Positions 10,291 through 23,719 of a stretch of 64,000 nt of DNA are shown in pieces. The stretch is taken from NCBI RefSeq assembly GCF_964355755.1, contig NC_092673.1, positions 5,773,001-5,837,000 of the forward strand, written 5' to 3'. The notes beneath the pieces were generated by a model, which searched no databases, had not been told where the DNA came from, and worked only from the letters and a program-made list of their open reading frames with translations. Made by a program: the position numbers and the translations under genes. The stretch comes from Antedon mediterranea. Taxonomy: Eukaryota; Echinodermata; Crinoidea; Comatulida; Antedonidae. Each line of letters starts with the position of its first letter. The first letter of the stretch is position 1.

Positions 10291-12091
10291 TCTATATATA
10301 AATTTACGTAAGGGCAAAATTCGGTAAATCGCGCCTTACTTCTAGAATTTTCACTCGATGGTATGTAAAGTTGGTTCGTACTTTCGGTACTGATTTTAAC
10401 CGCCTGATGTAACCCTGTTTACTAATTAAATTGAGTTAGATAATTAGTTATTGACGATTAAAACGAATTTAGGTTCAACGATTTGCCCCAAATAGGGGTG
10501 TTTTCCGATCGTGGAATACACTGTCTAATGGATGTCCATCTTGAAAAATACCCGCCAAAAAAATGCGAGGAGGCTTCGCATTTTTCTATCTCCTCCTACG
10601 ATAATTGTTTTTAATAGCTGAAAACCGGTTGAACAGCTAGAGTACACCATCATAATGTTGAAGACAGGCCGGTTTTCTTTAAAAAATACTATTTTGATAG
10701 ATTGCTAGAGTACACCATCATAATGTTGAAGACAGGCCGATTTTCTTTAAAAAATACTATTTTGATAGATTTAATATACGATTATACAAATGTATTGATT
10801 TGCGATGAATGGAACATCCCAATCTCTCAGTCTGCCAGAGTTTGGTTTAACACAAGTACTGTAGGTAAATTTATGAGCCCTTGGTTTAACACATACGGTA
10901 GGTAAATATATGGGCCCTTTGAGAATAAACTTGCAATAGGTTCGGAAAATGTTAAAAACCAATTTCTATTATTTGAATCGGTAAACAGTTTCCATTTATT
11001 ATACATTGATAATGAAACATGAAATATTCCTATTTATGTCCCTCGAGGTTCATTACAATTTATATTTAGTAGTCCCACGGACTTCATCTTAGCCACGCCC
11101 TCGAGTGCTAAGGCCAAATTTATGATACCCTACTTTCTATGTAAGTTTAGTTACAGTTAGTTCTTGACGATAATACAACGAATTTAGGTTACACCCTTCG
11201 GCCGCGAAAACGTTTCTGTACAAATATGATACCGATTGGCTTTATTTCATTCAACAGCGACCATAATCTCGCCAATTACAGGATAGATAAACTATTTTAT
11301 TATTGATGTGCTTATAAATTAAGACTCATGTAAACAGCTTGATTACATCATTTTACAGACAAACGAAACTTTTTTAAACCTACTGTTTCAATAACTGAGT
11401 ATAATACTGTATACGTTTTCATAAGTAAGTGCATATACATTTTCGTGTTTTCATTGACGAGATTGTAATAGTAACTTCAGTAACTATTACAGTACTTATT
11501 TATTATACGACACAAGACAATTGTATCTGACAGGTACGTACATTATTCTAAAAAATAAGTCTAGATAGATCCCTTAGGCGTCATAAATCACAGGCCAACA
11601 AATCAGTACTCATGACAGAAATTCGACCCAGTTTGGTTCACACAAATGTTTACAGGAAGTTCAACACCACAACCGATGATTTGCCCTAAATATTTAGGTA
11701 GACTACAGTTTAATTTTTCACTGAATAGGAGCTTGAATTTCCGATTTCCATTTCGCAGAATGTCTAGGTCTATTTATTTAGTTTGGTTCTTATAATATAT
11801 AAATACAATCAACTTTATTACTGCGGTTCCATCACCACCACCACGTGCCGCCCAATTCCCGTACATACATTTCCATTTCTCCCTAATTTCTTTAATCCAC
11901 ATAAATTAATTGTCCTTTATGGAATCCAGTATTGGTTTTGTTGTCTCTATTTCTGAATACCCCAATTAGGGGGACACTTCCGTTTTTGTTTAGTGTCCCA
12001 AAAAAGTCCCCGTCCGTGGATTCTACTGTATTCGAGAACCATCTGTGAGCACCCCTAGATGGTACGCGAGCGAAGCGAGCGTGCCATCTAG
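10291..12091 (+). mobile_element. Helitron-like element B
   Basis: It starts TCTATATATAAATTTACG after an A. It ends in a near-palindrome at 12055-12091 built from CTAGATGGTACGC and its complement around GAGCGAAGCGAG, finishing in CTAG before a T. A terminal hairpin with 3' CTAG and A/T flanks are the Helitron signature. A roughly 77-bp stretch (GCTAGAGTACACCATC onward) is directly duplicated at about 10627 and 10704. No replication protein is encoded. Confidence 0.65.
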
Positions 12092-15000
12092 TTACAATAA
12101 TTACCTTATCATATCGTATACGTATTACTAGTGAACATGTCTTAACTTTAACAGTTCCAATATTACAGTTTATTATGATTAACTTAACTTACAATTGTAA
12201 AGCATCATTTGTTCTTGAAATAAATCTAGACAACCACCAACCACCTTGGTCGAATACACAATTTCTTGTCAATAATTACAACCACCTAATTGGTCTAAAT
12301 CACAATGTCTTCTACCTATATTGCGCTGCAAATACTCTAAAGAAGAAGAAGCACCTGCGAAATGCAAATCGCGCATACCGAACCGTGCGCCGCCAATGAG
12401 GACAGAAATATTACAAACCAACAGACAGACCAATGAAAGCCCTCAGAGACTGAGTGAAAAATATATCCACTGATAGGGAGCATGCTGAATGATACATTTG
12501 TTTGTTTTAGGTATTAATTTTACATGGTTCAAATCCTGCTGGGTTTTAATCATTTTTAACAAATAATTTTTACTACAAACTCCGTCATTCCAACAATGAC
12601 CTTTCTCAAAGAATATGTCCATGTTAAAAGAAGACAGAATGCGTGCTATTTAATATATCGTATGGAAGATAAGCTTTTGTGACATGACCAATATATCAAT
12701 TTTCATGTTCAGGCATGTTCTGTTCAGAATGATAACTTAAAAAATTTTGCCTTATTGTATATCTTGCATTTTGTTTTGATTCAATAGAGATTTAAAATTC
12801 ACAAGATTAGATAGAATAATTGCCCGAACAGTTAAAAAAATAGTATAATACACTAATATCAATATTCAGAAAAAATAAAATAAAAAACACAACAATCTAA
12901 AGTGATAATAATACTCTAGATACAATTTTCATCATACGATAAACATAATGCCTAAAATGTTACAGCTTTCTAAACCACTGAATGGCTTTCAATGAAACTT
13001 TTCCATAAAAAAATGATAACATAGATAACTGGATGCTTTCTGCTTTCTGCTTTCTGCAGATGAGTACTTATGAGATGTTTGGTGGCCAAGAGGGCCAGCT
13101 AAACTTTTAAGTTTAAAAACGTGCCATTGCCATTTATTACCTGCCATTGTAAGGAGAGAGGGCCTCTTAATTAATGTTCAGTATTATCTGTTTCAGTATT
13201 TTGTATAGAAATTGTTTTCATAGTAAAACTACTTTTCAGGTGAAGGTAAATCATTATACAGAAACATACAACAAGTGTCCACGTCGTTTATGAAAGGTTC
13301 CACATCAAATGTACAGATTCCAGGAGAGTAGTTAATTATTATATTAAATTGGTTAATTATTATATTTTTTATTTATTAAAGTTGATAGATTCATACTTAA
13401 TATACAATATTTATAAAATGTGTATGAAATAGAATTAAACATCAAAATGATAAAAACTTGTAAAATGTAATTGAAGCTTAATTGAAAATTACAAATAAAA
13501 TTCACTACTTAATCTATTCAACCAAAACAATATAAGATCATACGAAACTCAAATTTGGTTGGACAGTTTTTGACCATGAGAAAAGTATGGTATTCTAAGC
13601 ATGTAGCCAAGCCGGTAAGAGTAACTTAAGTACACAACAAATGTAGAATATCTAGGCTTGATGTAGTTTACGAACAATGAGGGCACCAACACAACAACGC
13701 AAACTATGTAAATTTCAGTACTTTTATTCTCTGACTCTGAAAATAGTCTGGTGACTAGAAAAATACAAATAATAATCACTTAATATCGTTTAACAAGTCT
13801 CAAATAAACGAACAATTTGAATAACTAACCAGAACGTGGTTCTATGAACAATGTTATACAGTATGTCTAACAAATGATCAAATAGATGGTTTTAATTAAA
13901 TACTACATATGAGTTAATCCAATAATGTTCAAACCTTACATGAATTATGGCGCAAACCACAAGCCTTCAATTCAGTAATTGTTAAGTTACAAGTTGACTG
14001 TAAAACAAATATCAATAACATATAACAATCAATTAATGAGTTTCTTTCAATAAATCAATAGTTATTAAATCGAAATAATGAAGGTTTGTAATCAATTATC
14101 AATATCACAAGCAATAATTATAAAAAATGTATTAGTTCCGATGGGCGCAGCCATCTTAGAATCTACTGTTTTGACACGTGACCGTAAAGTGATCCATCTT
14201 CGTCACTTGACCTTAAGATGCTCGAAGCATGAGAACACACACATCGTGTTAGATGAATGTCTAACTTTCCAACTAAGAAAACTACGTTAAATCACCATCA
14301 AACATGCTGTAGTCTGGCAATTAATGATCTCAAACAATTACTTAAACTAACACTAACAAATTAAAGATAAAACATACCCACTACTGACGCGCCAAACCAA
14401 ATACTGTATAGCGCCGCCACAGTTACAAAATGGCATTTATCTTAAAGTTATTTACAAAAAATATGAAAGGGACGTTATTTTTTTAATTTAATTCCCACCA
14501 TCCAAACTTAAATGAAAGAATGAATTTTGCACAGTATTTTGAAAAAATGATCCATTTGTAAAATGTACCATACAAACGGTAAATAGCCTCTCCAACAGGA
14601 CTTGAACCTACCTTTTGTGAAGATTCTGGTACTTTGTAGAGTGCTGTGTTTTAAGCTCTCAAGTGTACACATTGCTTTTTAACAGTATTTAAAAAATACT
14701 AATTCTAAATCTATGTTTATTATTTGCCACTATTTTTGTTATATTACAGTGTTCATGGCTGGTTAGATTCATTATTCCACACAAAGTCTCAATTCAAGTT
14801 TAATGGCTAAGACATGCTTTGTTCATGATAGTGATACTATTTTTGGCTTTTTGGAACAAAATTCAACATCATAAATACCCTTTCATTACTAAAATACTGT
14901 TTATTTATATTGCCTAAAGCTTAAGAACTACTGCTTGTCTTTAATCCATTTTATTTTTATTTTCCAATTTTAAACCAACACAAAAATAGGGTAAGTTAAA

Positions 15001-15420
15001 AATTATATTATATATTATAAAAAGACTTTTTTCTTGTTACTTGTAATTATATTGGGGGATAGGTTGAGATAGGATGTACGTACTATTCTACACAAGAAAG
15101 ACTAATAACGCTGACAAATATAGTGAGGTTTGGGTGTTTGCTGGTAAAATAATATGTTGGAAAGTAAGACTAGTAACTTAAATATTTGTATATAATTTAC
15201 AGTGTAAGATGAAAATATGATAGGAAAAAACTTTAATACATAAAATACAAAAGAGAAAATTTGATAACCTGGATAGAGGGGACAAAGGTCACATATTTTT
15301 AAAAAAAACACCTTGATATAATAATTTGTAAATATTGCGTGTAACAATATCATATTTATTATAAAATATTACCTAATACTCTCTAATTTTGAATAAACTT
15401 AATTTCATATACTTTTCTAG
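12092..15420. other. Intergenic DNA upstream of TRIM copy 2, with a segmental-duplication trace
   Basis: No supported gene. About 12755-13330 is similar to 35505-35829 plus 44705-44790, the DNA that flanks the Gypsy element upstream of TRIM copy 4. Shared stretches include TTTTGTTTTGATTCAATAG and GTTCAGTATTATCTGTTTC (with TGCTCAGTATTATCTGTTTC in the second). This shows that copies 2 and 4 were duplicated with their 5' flanks. Confidence 0.6.
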
Positions 15421-16003
15421 AAAATGGCAACAAAAGAAGAGTTTGAAGAATTCCTTGCATGTTTAAGTGATAGATATAACGGTGAGAAACGTTTGTGACT
15501 TCTGGTAAATGACCACTGCTCCGGACAAGTATTAAGTAGAGAAGATGTCCCAGCACTTGAATAATTTAATGAACTTGAAAGGACAGGTTGTATTAATTAT
15601 AACCCTACTGATGTGGAAATTCTGTTAGACATTGCTAAAGTTACTGAGGAGAAGAAAGCGATAGATTTAATAGAACAGTTTAAAGTAAAGCATCCAAACA
15701 ACAATGAACAGTACAACTTCACCAAGGGAAAACCAATAACAGGATATCGCAAAAGACTTTTTAAAGCTTTAAGAGAAAACACAACAAATGTACCAACAAT
15801 GCTTGCTTACTATAGCCTAGCTCATCTCAAGTTTAACAATATTTGGGATTCTGTTGCGTTCTTGGAGAGGAATAAACTTCTGGTAGAAGAAAAGAAGTCA
15901 ATGAAACATTTTGCAAAACTTCTCGACAATAAAGCTAGTGACATTTTTTGGGGGATAGAAAAAGAGAATGTGGAATGGAGGCATGGAGATATTATGAGTG
16001 ATG
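15421..16003 (+). pseudogene. DED-like exon of TRIM copy 2, with two stop codons
   Basis: The acceptor TTTTCTAG ends at 15420 and the ATG is at 15424. The frame matches exon 1 of copy 1: a DED-like half, then the same helical module (GYRKRLFKAL onward). Stops interrupt it at 15496-15498 (TGA) and 15562-15564 (TAA). After them the frame is open to the donor ATG|GTAAAA at 16004, phase 1 as in copy 1. The stops hit the first DED helices, so the domain cannot be made whole from this exon. An internal start is possible but unsupported. Confidence 0.75.
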
Positions 16004-16522
16004 GTAAAATATATTGATATCAAGCTATGTGAACAACCTATTATTATTATTTAGTATAAATAATAGGACACAGAATTTTTCAATAAGTAAATAAATGTTT
16101 TAAAACAAAGGCTGGAATAGGCTATACACATTATGATGTAGATATCTATATCTAAATATTTTTAAAAATCAAGACTTATTTCGGTCAACACAATATATAC
16201 AGTAGTTAAAAAAATCCATTAGTCTCCTTCTACACAGTTTATTTTTTAATATTAATCTCTACTGGAATACAAAAAACACACACACATTGTTGATAATAGT
16301 ATTCTGATTAGAACTTTTCTTTTTCTTAGACTTTTTTACAATAAATAGTTAATAAATTGTTGATCGATTACTGGTCTATATGAAATATTCATAAAACCAC
16401 AGCAATGATTAAGAGTTTATAAGCTGTTATACAGATTGTACTGCTTAAAACTACTGTACCTTTATAAATAAAGTAAATAAAATCAAATTGAGAACCACCA
16501 GAAAATGTATTATGTTTTACAG

Positions 16523-18692
16523 ATGTCTGCAAAAACGGTATTAAAGTGTGTTGACAAAAGAGGTCTGGAATGTTCAATCTGTCTAAAAAGATTCAAAGAT
16601 CCAAGGACATTGAAGTGTTTTCATACTTACTGTTTTAAATGCCTGCAAGATTTGACAATACATGACAAGATACAATGTCTAAAATGCCGTCAGATTTATG
16701 ATATAAAAACTTACGATTTAACCAATTTGAAGTGCAATGAAATGATAAGTTACCTGGTTGATTATGTTGAGAAGATTGAATCTGAAAAACCTGAAACCTG
16801 CTCAAGTTGTAGTAATCAACCAAAATATAATTGCTCCGAGTGTGCAATGTATCTGTGTGGACAATGCATTCAGCAGCATAAGAAATTTCCTGTACTAAAA
16901 AACCATTCACTATACATGCTAGATAAAAATGAACACAGCAAAAATTCAGGAAAATGTCAACATCATCCTGATAAAATATTAGAGTATTACTGCCTTACAT
17001 GTAAACTTTCTGCATGCGAAGATTGCAAACATATTCTCAGTTGTTATAAAAATAAACATGAGGTGAATTCAATGTAGACAGCTTTGGCTGACATTAATCA
17101 AACTATTACTGAATCTATGGAGATAGCTGAAGGCATTAAGGAAAAACTAAAGGAAAAATTAGATGTTATCACTAAAGACAGATCAGAGTTTGAATCAAAT
17201 TTGAAGTTAAGCAGAACAGCAATTGAAATCCATGAGAGTACAGTGATCAGAAAGGTGAAGGAAGAAACTAAGGTAATGATGGCAAATCTTACACAGATTT
17301 ATGAAAAACAAAATAAAGTTTTTCATAGTCATATTAAAAGTATTGAATCAAAGTTAACACAAGTAAACTTAGTAATGGAGTCGGTTAATAAATTGATGAA
17401 TAATCGAAAAGAAACAGAAATTATTGCATCATATTACACAACAATAACTACAATTAAAGATGAGGTTACATCAGCTAAATTTGATAAATCATTTACTAAA
17501 ACCAGAAAAACACCAAAGTTTATTCCATCTCCAAAGCTGGTTGAGTTGATGAATCATGAAGGTGTTGGTAAACTCATCACTGTTGGTGGTGCACACAAGG
17601 TTAATACAGAAGACAAGAACATTTCAGTAACAAAAGGACAGCAATTTAGTGTGAGAGTATCAAGTCTAGAAGAGAGTGATGTTGGTCAATCAGCCACATT
17701 AAGTAACTCATTAGGTGAGAAATCAGCCACTGAAGTAGTACACAGAAAGGAAGAATACACAATAACAGGTAGATGTAACTTGGAAGGAGACTGGTACATG
17801 GATATCATTGATGAAGCTATGACACATGTCATAGGTTCACCAGTGAGTATCAAGGTGGAACCTATTGGACTTGTACATACTATAGACAATATATCAGAGT
17901 ACAAACAAAATTATAAAACAGACAATGTGATAGATGTAGTATCCGATACTGATGGGTGTATGTTAGTATCAAGCTACAGTAAAGATTTAATAAAGTTTGA
18001 TCAATCAGGTGGCTTTGTTTCTAAGATACAAAATTACAAATACCACAAAATGTTAGAGTCAATCGCATGCATCAAATAGGCAATGGTCGTCACATGGTGT
18101 ACACTGACACATCAGAAAAATGTGTTGTAATGTGTGACAATCAATATCATGAAATCCGAACTTTTGGTAAAGGAGTATTAAAATATCCAAATGGCTTAAC
18201 AGTAAACCAAAAAAGCAGGATCTTATATGTAGCAGATCGTGAATGTCACTGTGTGTTTAAATTCAATATTGATGATGGTAGTCTACTGGGTAAGATAGGT
18301 TCTGAAGGAAGTAAAGCAGGTCAAATGAAGTTACCATTAGATGTTGCTTTAACAAGAGAGGGTCATGTGTTTGTCGCCGATTGTGAGAATAACAGAATAC
18401 AAATGTTTGATGCTAATGATAAGCTGATAAAGATTCTTGTAGCCTATGGTAAAGAAGATGGTAGAGTCAGGGGTCCTTGTGGTATAACTATAGATATGGA
18501 TGGAAACATAATAGTATATCCAGTAATCATAAACTACAACTATTTGACCAAATTGGTAAATTCATTAAAAGAATAGATGAAAAAGATGATGGGTTGAATA
18601 CTCCAGTATGGAATTCTGTAATCTCTAACAGACCACGAAGAGTGGCAGTAGCAAACCATAGACCAAACAATGTAAAAATATTCAATTATTAA
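16523..18692 (+). pseudogene. TRIM-NHL copy 2, disabled by one stop and two frameshifts
   Basis: ATG follows TTTTACAG. RING (ECSICLKRF, then CFHTYC), B-boxes, coiled coil, filamin-like domain and NHL repeats are all recognisable beside copy 3. A CAG has become TAG at 17075-17077, just after B-box 2. A frameshift lies near 18030-18060 between the filamin-like domain and NHL, and another near 18515 inside NHL. The ancestral stop is at 18690-18692. With the DED exon at 15421 on the same strand it mirrors copy 1, although the joining linker exon was not found here. Confidence 0.85.
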
Positions 18693-19195
18693 ATCAACAA
18701 AAAGTTTAACAAAATTAACTTCAAATGTATGCATCCAAATATTAAAGATAATTCATTATATTTATTGTTATGAAGACAACATGAAGAACATAAAATGTAG
18801 TTTTCTTGATGCTTAAAAACACAAATAATGCACAGAAGGAGGCATAAATGTTGAACACAAACACAGTTCAGAAAATTAATTATTTGAGAATTTTTTTAAT
18901 GCATTTACAAACAATAGAGGGCCTATAACATCTTAGAAATTACATCAAATCTTGGCGCTATTTAAAAAAAAAGATATTGGCATCTATAATAGTAAACATG
19001 GGCATGTTAAAGTTGGAAAACGGGGTACCAATTAAATATTTCACTTTATCAATGCAAGAATTTATTATATATTTATTCAACTCCATTTTTTTAATTAATA
19101 TCGGAGAAAAACTAAATAATAAATTTAGGCATGAAGATCAAAATGATCAAAACACTTAACACAAAACTTTCTTAAAAGGAAATTTTACCTCTTGA
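18693..19195. other. 3' flank of TRIM copy 2
   Basis: AT-rich flank. I see no gene or repeat that I can support. Confidence 0.5.
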
Positions 19196-19199
19196 ATGT

Positions 19200-20345
19200 T
19201 TCGTAAACTTAACCACTATATTAAAAACACAAAGAATACTGCTCCTGGCCATGATGGTATAAGAGCCCAACTCATCATTATTGTATATTATTAATAAGTT
19301 ATTATCATTGGGCTGTGTCCCAACTGACTGACTGAAAAATTACTAAAGTTATCCCGGTATTTAAGAATGGTGACATATCAGATATAAATAATTATAGGCC
19401 TATTTCAATTTTACCCCTTTTTTTCCAAAATATTTGAAAATGATTTGTTACCTCTCAAAATATAACATACTGAGTAAAACACATTATGGGTTTAGACAAT
19501 TCCATTTAACTAGTCATTAATACAATTGATTAAAAGAATCACAAACACTATTGAGAATAAAGAGTTCACACCAGGTGTTTTCCTTGATTTATCAAAAGCG
19601 TTTGATACAATAGATCATGATTATTAGATAAGTTAAGATTTTATGGTCTAAGGGCGTGTTTATACAACACGCTATTACACGCATATTCAACACGCCTACA
19701 AGAAGTGTGTTTTATAACATCGAAGAGATTCCGTGTAATGAGATATTAATTGCAAAAAAGGCTACTTGGCTGAATCCTAAAATTTTGTGGATTCCCGGTT
19801 GCTGTTGGCGTGTTGGAAGTGTCCTCAGGGTTATTGTTTTAACCTCTCGTTAAATAAAAGTATGTGCTGTAAAACTGTTGACCACTAGAACATAATTGTG
19901 CTTTTAGCACTCAATATTAACGCTAATCAAATGTTGGCATAATTTGGCAAAATGTAGCATAGTTTTATCCTAATTCTAAAACAATTTTTTTTTTATAATT
20001 TCAAAAGCAGATTTAAGAAATCAATAACTGAATAAACTAAATTTTTAACGAAATCATCCTTTATTAAAATACTTAATAAACTCATATATATTAATTCATA
20101 ATGCATGCAAGTATATATACAACTCAGGATTATGAACTACGGTATAACATGGTATTACAATTTAATGTATAACTGCAAGGTTTTTGTGGGGTTGACCTCG
20201 GCCCGTGTAACACGCTAAAAATTAAAGACGTGTTTAAATTTAGGGTGTTGTATAAACACAGCCTTAGAGGAGTTCCGCTAAACTGGTTCTCTATTACTCT
20301 CTCGCTCTACTATCTTAAAAAAAGACTACAATACACAACACTACA
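19200..20345 (+). pseudogene. Non-LTR reverse-transcriptase relic, split by a MITE
   Basis: Translated pieces give the RT motifs APGHDGIRAQ, then VFKNGDISD and NNYRPISILP, then FLDLSKAFDTIDHD, as in Jockey/CR1-like non-LTR elements. Stops and frameshifts fall between them. The coding trace halts at 19650 and resumes at 20265 with GVPLNWF-like sequence. The endonuclease and the catalytic YADD/FADD region are absent, so this is a dead internal fragment. Confidence 0.75.
19651..20264. mobile_element. 614-bp MITE with TA duplication inside the RT relic
   Basis: The ends are inverted repeats: AGGGCGTGTTTATACAACAC on the left and the complement of AGGCTGTGTTTATACAACAC on the right. TA flanks both sides, which suggests a Tc1/mariner-type MITE. 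There is no transposase. Its insertion explains the break in the reverse-transcriptase trace. Confidence 0.7.
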
Positions 20346-20626
20346 GAATAAACACCTTAACTCCTGTTGTACAATTTTATGATTGGAAAAAAGCTAATGA
20401 TATCAAAAACTATGCAGGCTGATGTTCAAATTAATTATGCAATTATAGAAAAGCAAATGACATTTTTAGAGACGAAATTTTACTTAATTAATCAAACTGT
20501 ATTAACTATACAACCATATTAGTACAAACAACAATGATATAGAATGTATTTAAATCAATAAACAAAGCTTTAAGATACATCATGTGATACAGAACACCTT
20601 AAAGCATGTTGGCACTTTGCATAACA

Positions 20627-21266
20627 AACTAGAAAGCCACTCCGAGAGGGCATACCTCCGCCTACTGTAAAATTCTCCTACATAAGATTTCTCCGGTAAA
20701 AAATATATATATATATATATTTGTGTGTGTCTTAATGCTGTTTGTGATTTAGGCTAATTTCATTACAAGCATGTGTATGCGAGTTTGGTGTAATGGTTAT
20801 GTAACAAGCCTTTCAATTAACAATAGCTTCAGTTGACTAACAATAGAACAGCAACGCGAAAATCAAACGAGTGAATTTGAAAAGAAATAGGTTTTTTAAA
20901 CTACTCGCATCAAAAAACGTGCGCATTAAATCAAATTATGTTTTAAAATTACAAATCACAAATTATAACTCTTGCCTCTTGTTAAAAAATGAAGTTTTTT
21001 GGACAAGTAGTTCTCGAGAAAATGCAATTTCAGTTTACTTGTTTTTTAACACTAGCAGGTCTAAAAAAGTATACTAAAAAGTGGTCCAGAATTGGGACTG
21101 TGGTCCTGAATGGTCCCCAAATTTAATGGAATGGTCCTTGACTACATATCTATCTGTCTATTCATTTTGGTAAAGATCTTGTAATTACTTTTTGAGTAAT
21201 CCTGCTAACAAACAAACAAACAAACACACGCTACCGATTACATATACCTCCTTGACGGAGGTAAAT
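20627..21266. repeat. Dispersed repeat with CATACCTCCGCC head and GGAGGTAA tail
   Basis: It begins CTAGAAAGCCACTCCGAGAG and ends after a (CAAA)n run with ACCTCCTTGACGGAGGTAA. The first 220 bp recur at about 32606-32820. A (TA)n run sits inside. It looks like a truncated retroposon family; I cannot name the class. Confidence 0.6.
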
Positions 21267-22029
21267 AACACCTTTACTCTTCTTTAATGTAAGCAGTGTT
21301 GAAAGAAAAGCTACTGGTACATACAATAAAGATAATTAGCATAGCATTTACCCTTTCAACTTGTATTTCAATATAGGTATTATGTATGCTATCATTAGAA
21401 TATTTGGAATACAAAGGCTTAATACAAATTGTATATAAAATGTATTGAAAATCAATATACAAAGCATACAAGACTGATTGAGAAAGTCATGTGACACACA
21501 GAACACATTACAAATGCGCGTTGGCATTTTGCATAAACAATAAACATCTAGGTCTATGCACTGCTTTTCCAATGTGAGCACCATTCCATAAGCTATTAGA
21601 GGACAGACAGAAGGGGCTTATTGGTCTTTTATAAGAGAATTTACAAGATATTCTACAATACAATACATACTCTTGAATTAAATATAAGATTCAATAAAAT
21701 GTAAGTTAATCCCATTGTTTCTTAGCAACTTTAAATAGACTGGCTGAGCATAAATGTTAAAAAATCATCCATTAAAAAAGATATTTTAAAGTTATTATTA
21801 TGTTATTTTGTATGTAGGCCTAGAGCTTTTGTATGTAAATAAGCTGTGATAAATAAATATAGATACTTACAGCACAGATACACTAAATGTGAAAAAGGGT
21901 GTTTATAAGTGAATTACTTTAGATCACATACTTTCAATAAGATGCTTCTTTCCTGGTCATATTTTTTGGCAAGCATCAGAAATGTGGTACTAAATGTGCA
22001 CTCCATTGTTTGTTAGCTACAATTATAGA
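21267..22029. other. AT-rich interval without supported features
   Basis: Short open frames on the minus strand show no recognisable domain. Nothing else is seen. Confidence 0.5.
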
Positions 22030-22461
22030 ATAATAGAGGGCGTTGAATTGAACGGACGTTCTGTTTTCTTGGACTGAGTTTCTTGTCGTTAAAATGCTAA
22101 AAATGTTGTTGGATTTTTAATTCTGTCATATTTGGATGGTAGAATAAGGTCATCGAATCGAATGCTATAACAGCCATTATATGAATTATGCTTCATGCGA
22201 TTGTGAGTATTTTGACGATTTATAAGTTAGGCCTTTCGCGCTCAAACGATCTATCAACCGGACAACGGTAACCAGGGACGCTATCCGGTTGGTAACGGGC
22301 GATCACAATTTTCGATCTTGCCTGGCTATAATGGATCAATGGCCAATCAGTCGGAAGTAAACCATGAACGGAGAATATCCGCTGATGCTGAAGATACGGT
22401 TCAACAAGTATGTTCTATGTACAAGCAAGTACTTTACAAATAGAAACGATGAATTATAATA

Positions 22462-23188
22462 ATGGAGGGTCAAAACATAAATATTCCATTGAGATGTGTA
22501 TCTTATAACTGTAGATCGTTTGATAGTCGCCAGGAAGAGGTGTATGATTTATGCTGCCAAAATGATATAGTTTGTATCCAGGAACACTGGCTTACAAACA
22601 ATAACCTTGATAAACTTAAATATTTTCATAATGAATTTGATAGCATTGCTGTTTCTGCTGTTGACATGGCGAACTCATTGTTGACTGGTAGACCCTATGG
22701 GGGTGTTGCAATATTGTATAGGAAATCACTCAGCAACATTATAAAATCAATCTCCTTTGATAAATAGCAGGTTAATTGGTATTGAGCTTGGAGTAGATAG
22801 AAATAAGAAATTAATGATCAATACATATCTCCCATACAACTGTGAGGAAAACTTTGTTATGTTTATGGAGTATCTTGGAAAATTAAATTCCATTGTAGAA
22901 GAATTTCCACTTGGAAAAGTAGTTATTCTGAGAGATTTCAATGCTGATCCAAAGAAACGTTTTGGTAAAGAATTAATACAGTTCGCTATTGAATATAATT
23001 TTATCATGTCTGATTATGTAACACTTGGAATTGATTCTGATAATTTTACATATTTGAGTGATGCACACAGTACAACAAGCTGGCTTGATTATGTTGTTAC
23101 ATCATTTGGTGTCCATCAATGTATTTCTAACTTAAGCATTTTATATGATATTATTGGATCAGACCATTTTCCTGTAGCGTTTGAATAA
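22462..23188 (+). pseudogene. Non-LTR apurinic-type endonuclease domain, one frameshift
   Basis: The domain opens with VSYNCRSF and IVCIQEHWL, typical of APE-like endonucleases that nick the target DNA. It continues to SDHFPVAFE, with the conserved SDH near the end. The frame changes at about 22760. The usual GDFNAD motif reads RDFNAD. The stop at the end is followed at once by another open piece (23192-23704), so the original single ORF2 is broken into parts. Confidence 0.75.
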
Positions 23189-23191
23189 TCA

Positions 23192-23704
23192 GTGCCAGCA
23201 TATAACTTTTCCAACGAAGGCCTATATCCACACTGTAGTATTAACTCTGACTGTTATGTAAAAGTAAACTGGGACAAAGTATCAACAAATGATATCGATA
23301 AATATTGTATGATTACTGACCAACTTTTGAGTAGACTTAATGTAAGTAGTGAAGGTTTTACTTGCTCTCATGACAAATGCTCGAATGAGGAGCATATCAA
23401 TAAAATTGATAAGCTGTACAATGATGTTGTTAAGTGCCTTCAACAAGCATCTGATATTGCCTTCAGTAACTCAAAAAGGGGAAAGAATAATATTAATGCA
23501 CATATCGTTCCTGGATGGAATGACCATGTCTCGGATTTACACAGTATTGCTAGAGAAGCCTTCTTGTTTTGGAACGAGAATGGTAAACTTAGAAATGATC
23601 CATTATATGAAGCAATGAAAACATCTCGCTCTAGATTCAAATTAGCTCTTAGAACTTGTAAAGCTAATGAAAATCAACTCAGAGCAGATTCTATGGCCCA
23701 ATAA
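23192..23704 (+). pseudogene. Non-LTR ORF2 connecting region
   Basis: This 170-residue open stretch lies between the endonuclease and reverse-transcriptase traces of the same element. It ends with a basic segment (SRFKLALRTCKANENQLR) typical of the region just before RT in CR1-like proteins. It has no catalytic motif of its own. Confidence 0.6.
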
Positions 23705-23719
23705 GAGATATCTAAAGTT

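Noticed and set aside
16013-16522. Linker exon joining DED and TRIM in copy 2
   Set aside because: I searched for a phase-1 to phase-0 exon like EQTxRQ and found none, so the joined model is not claimed there.
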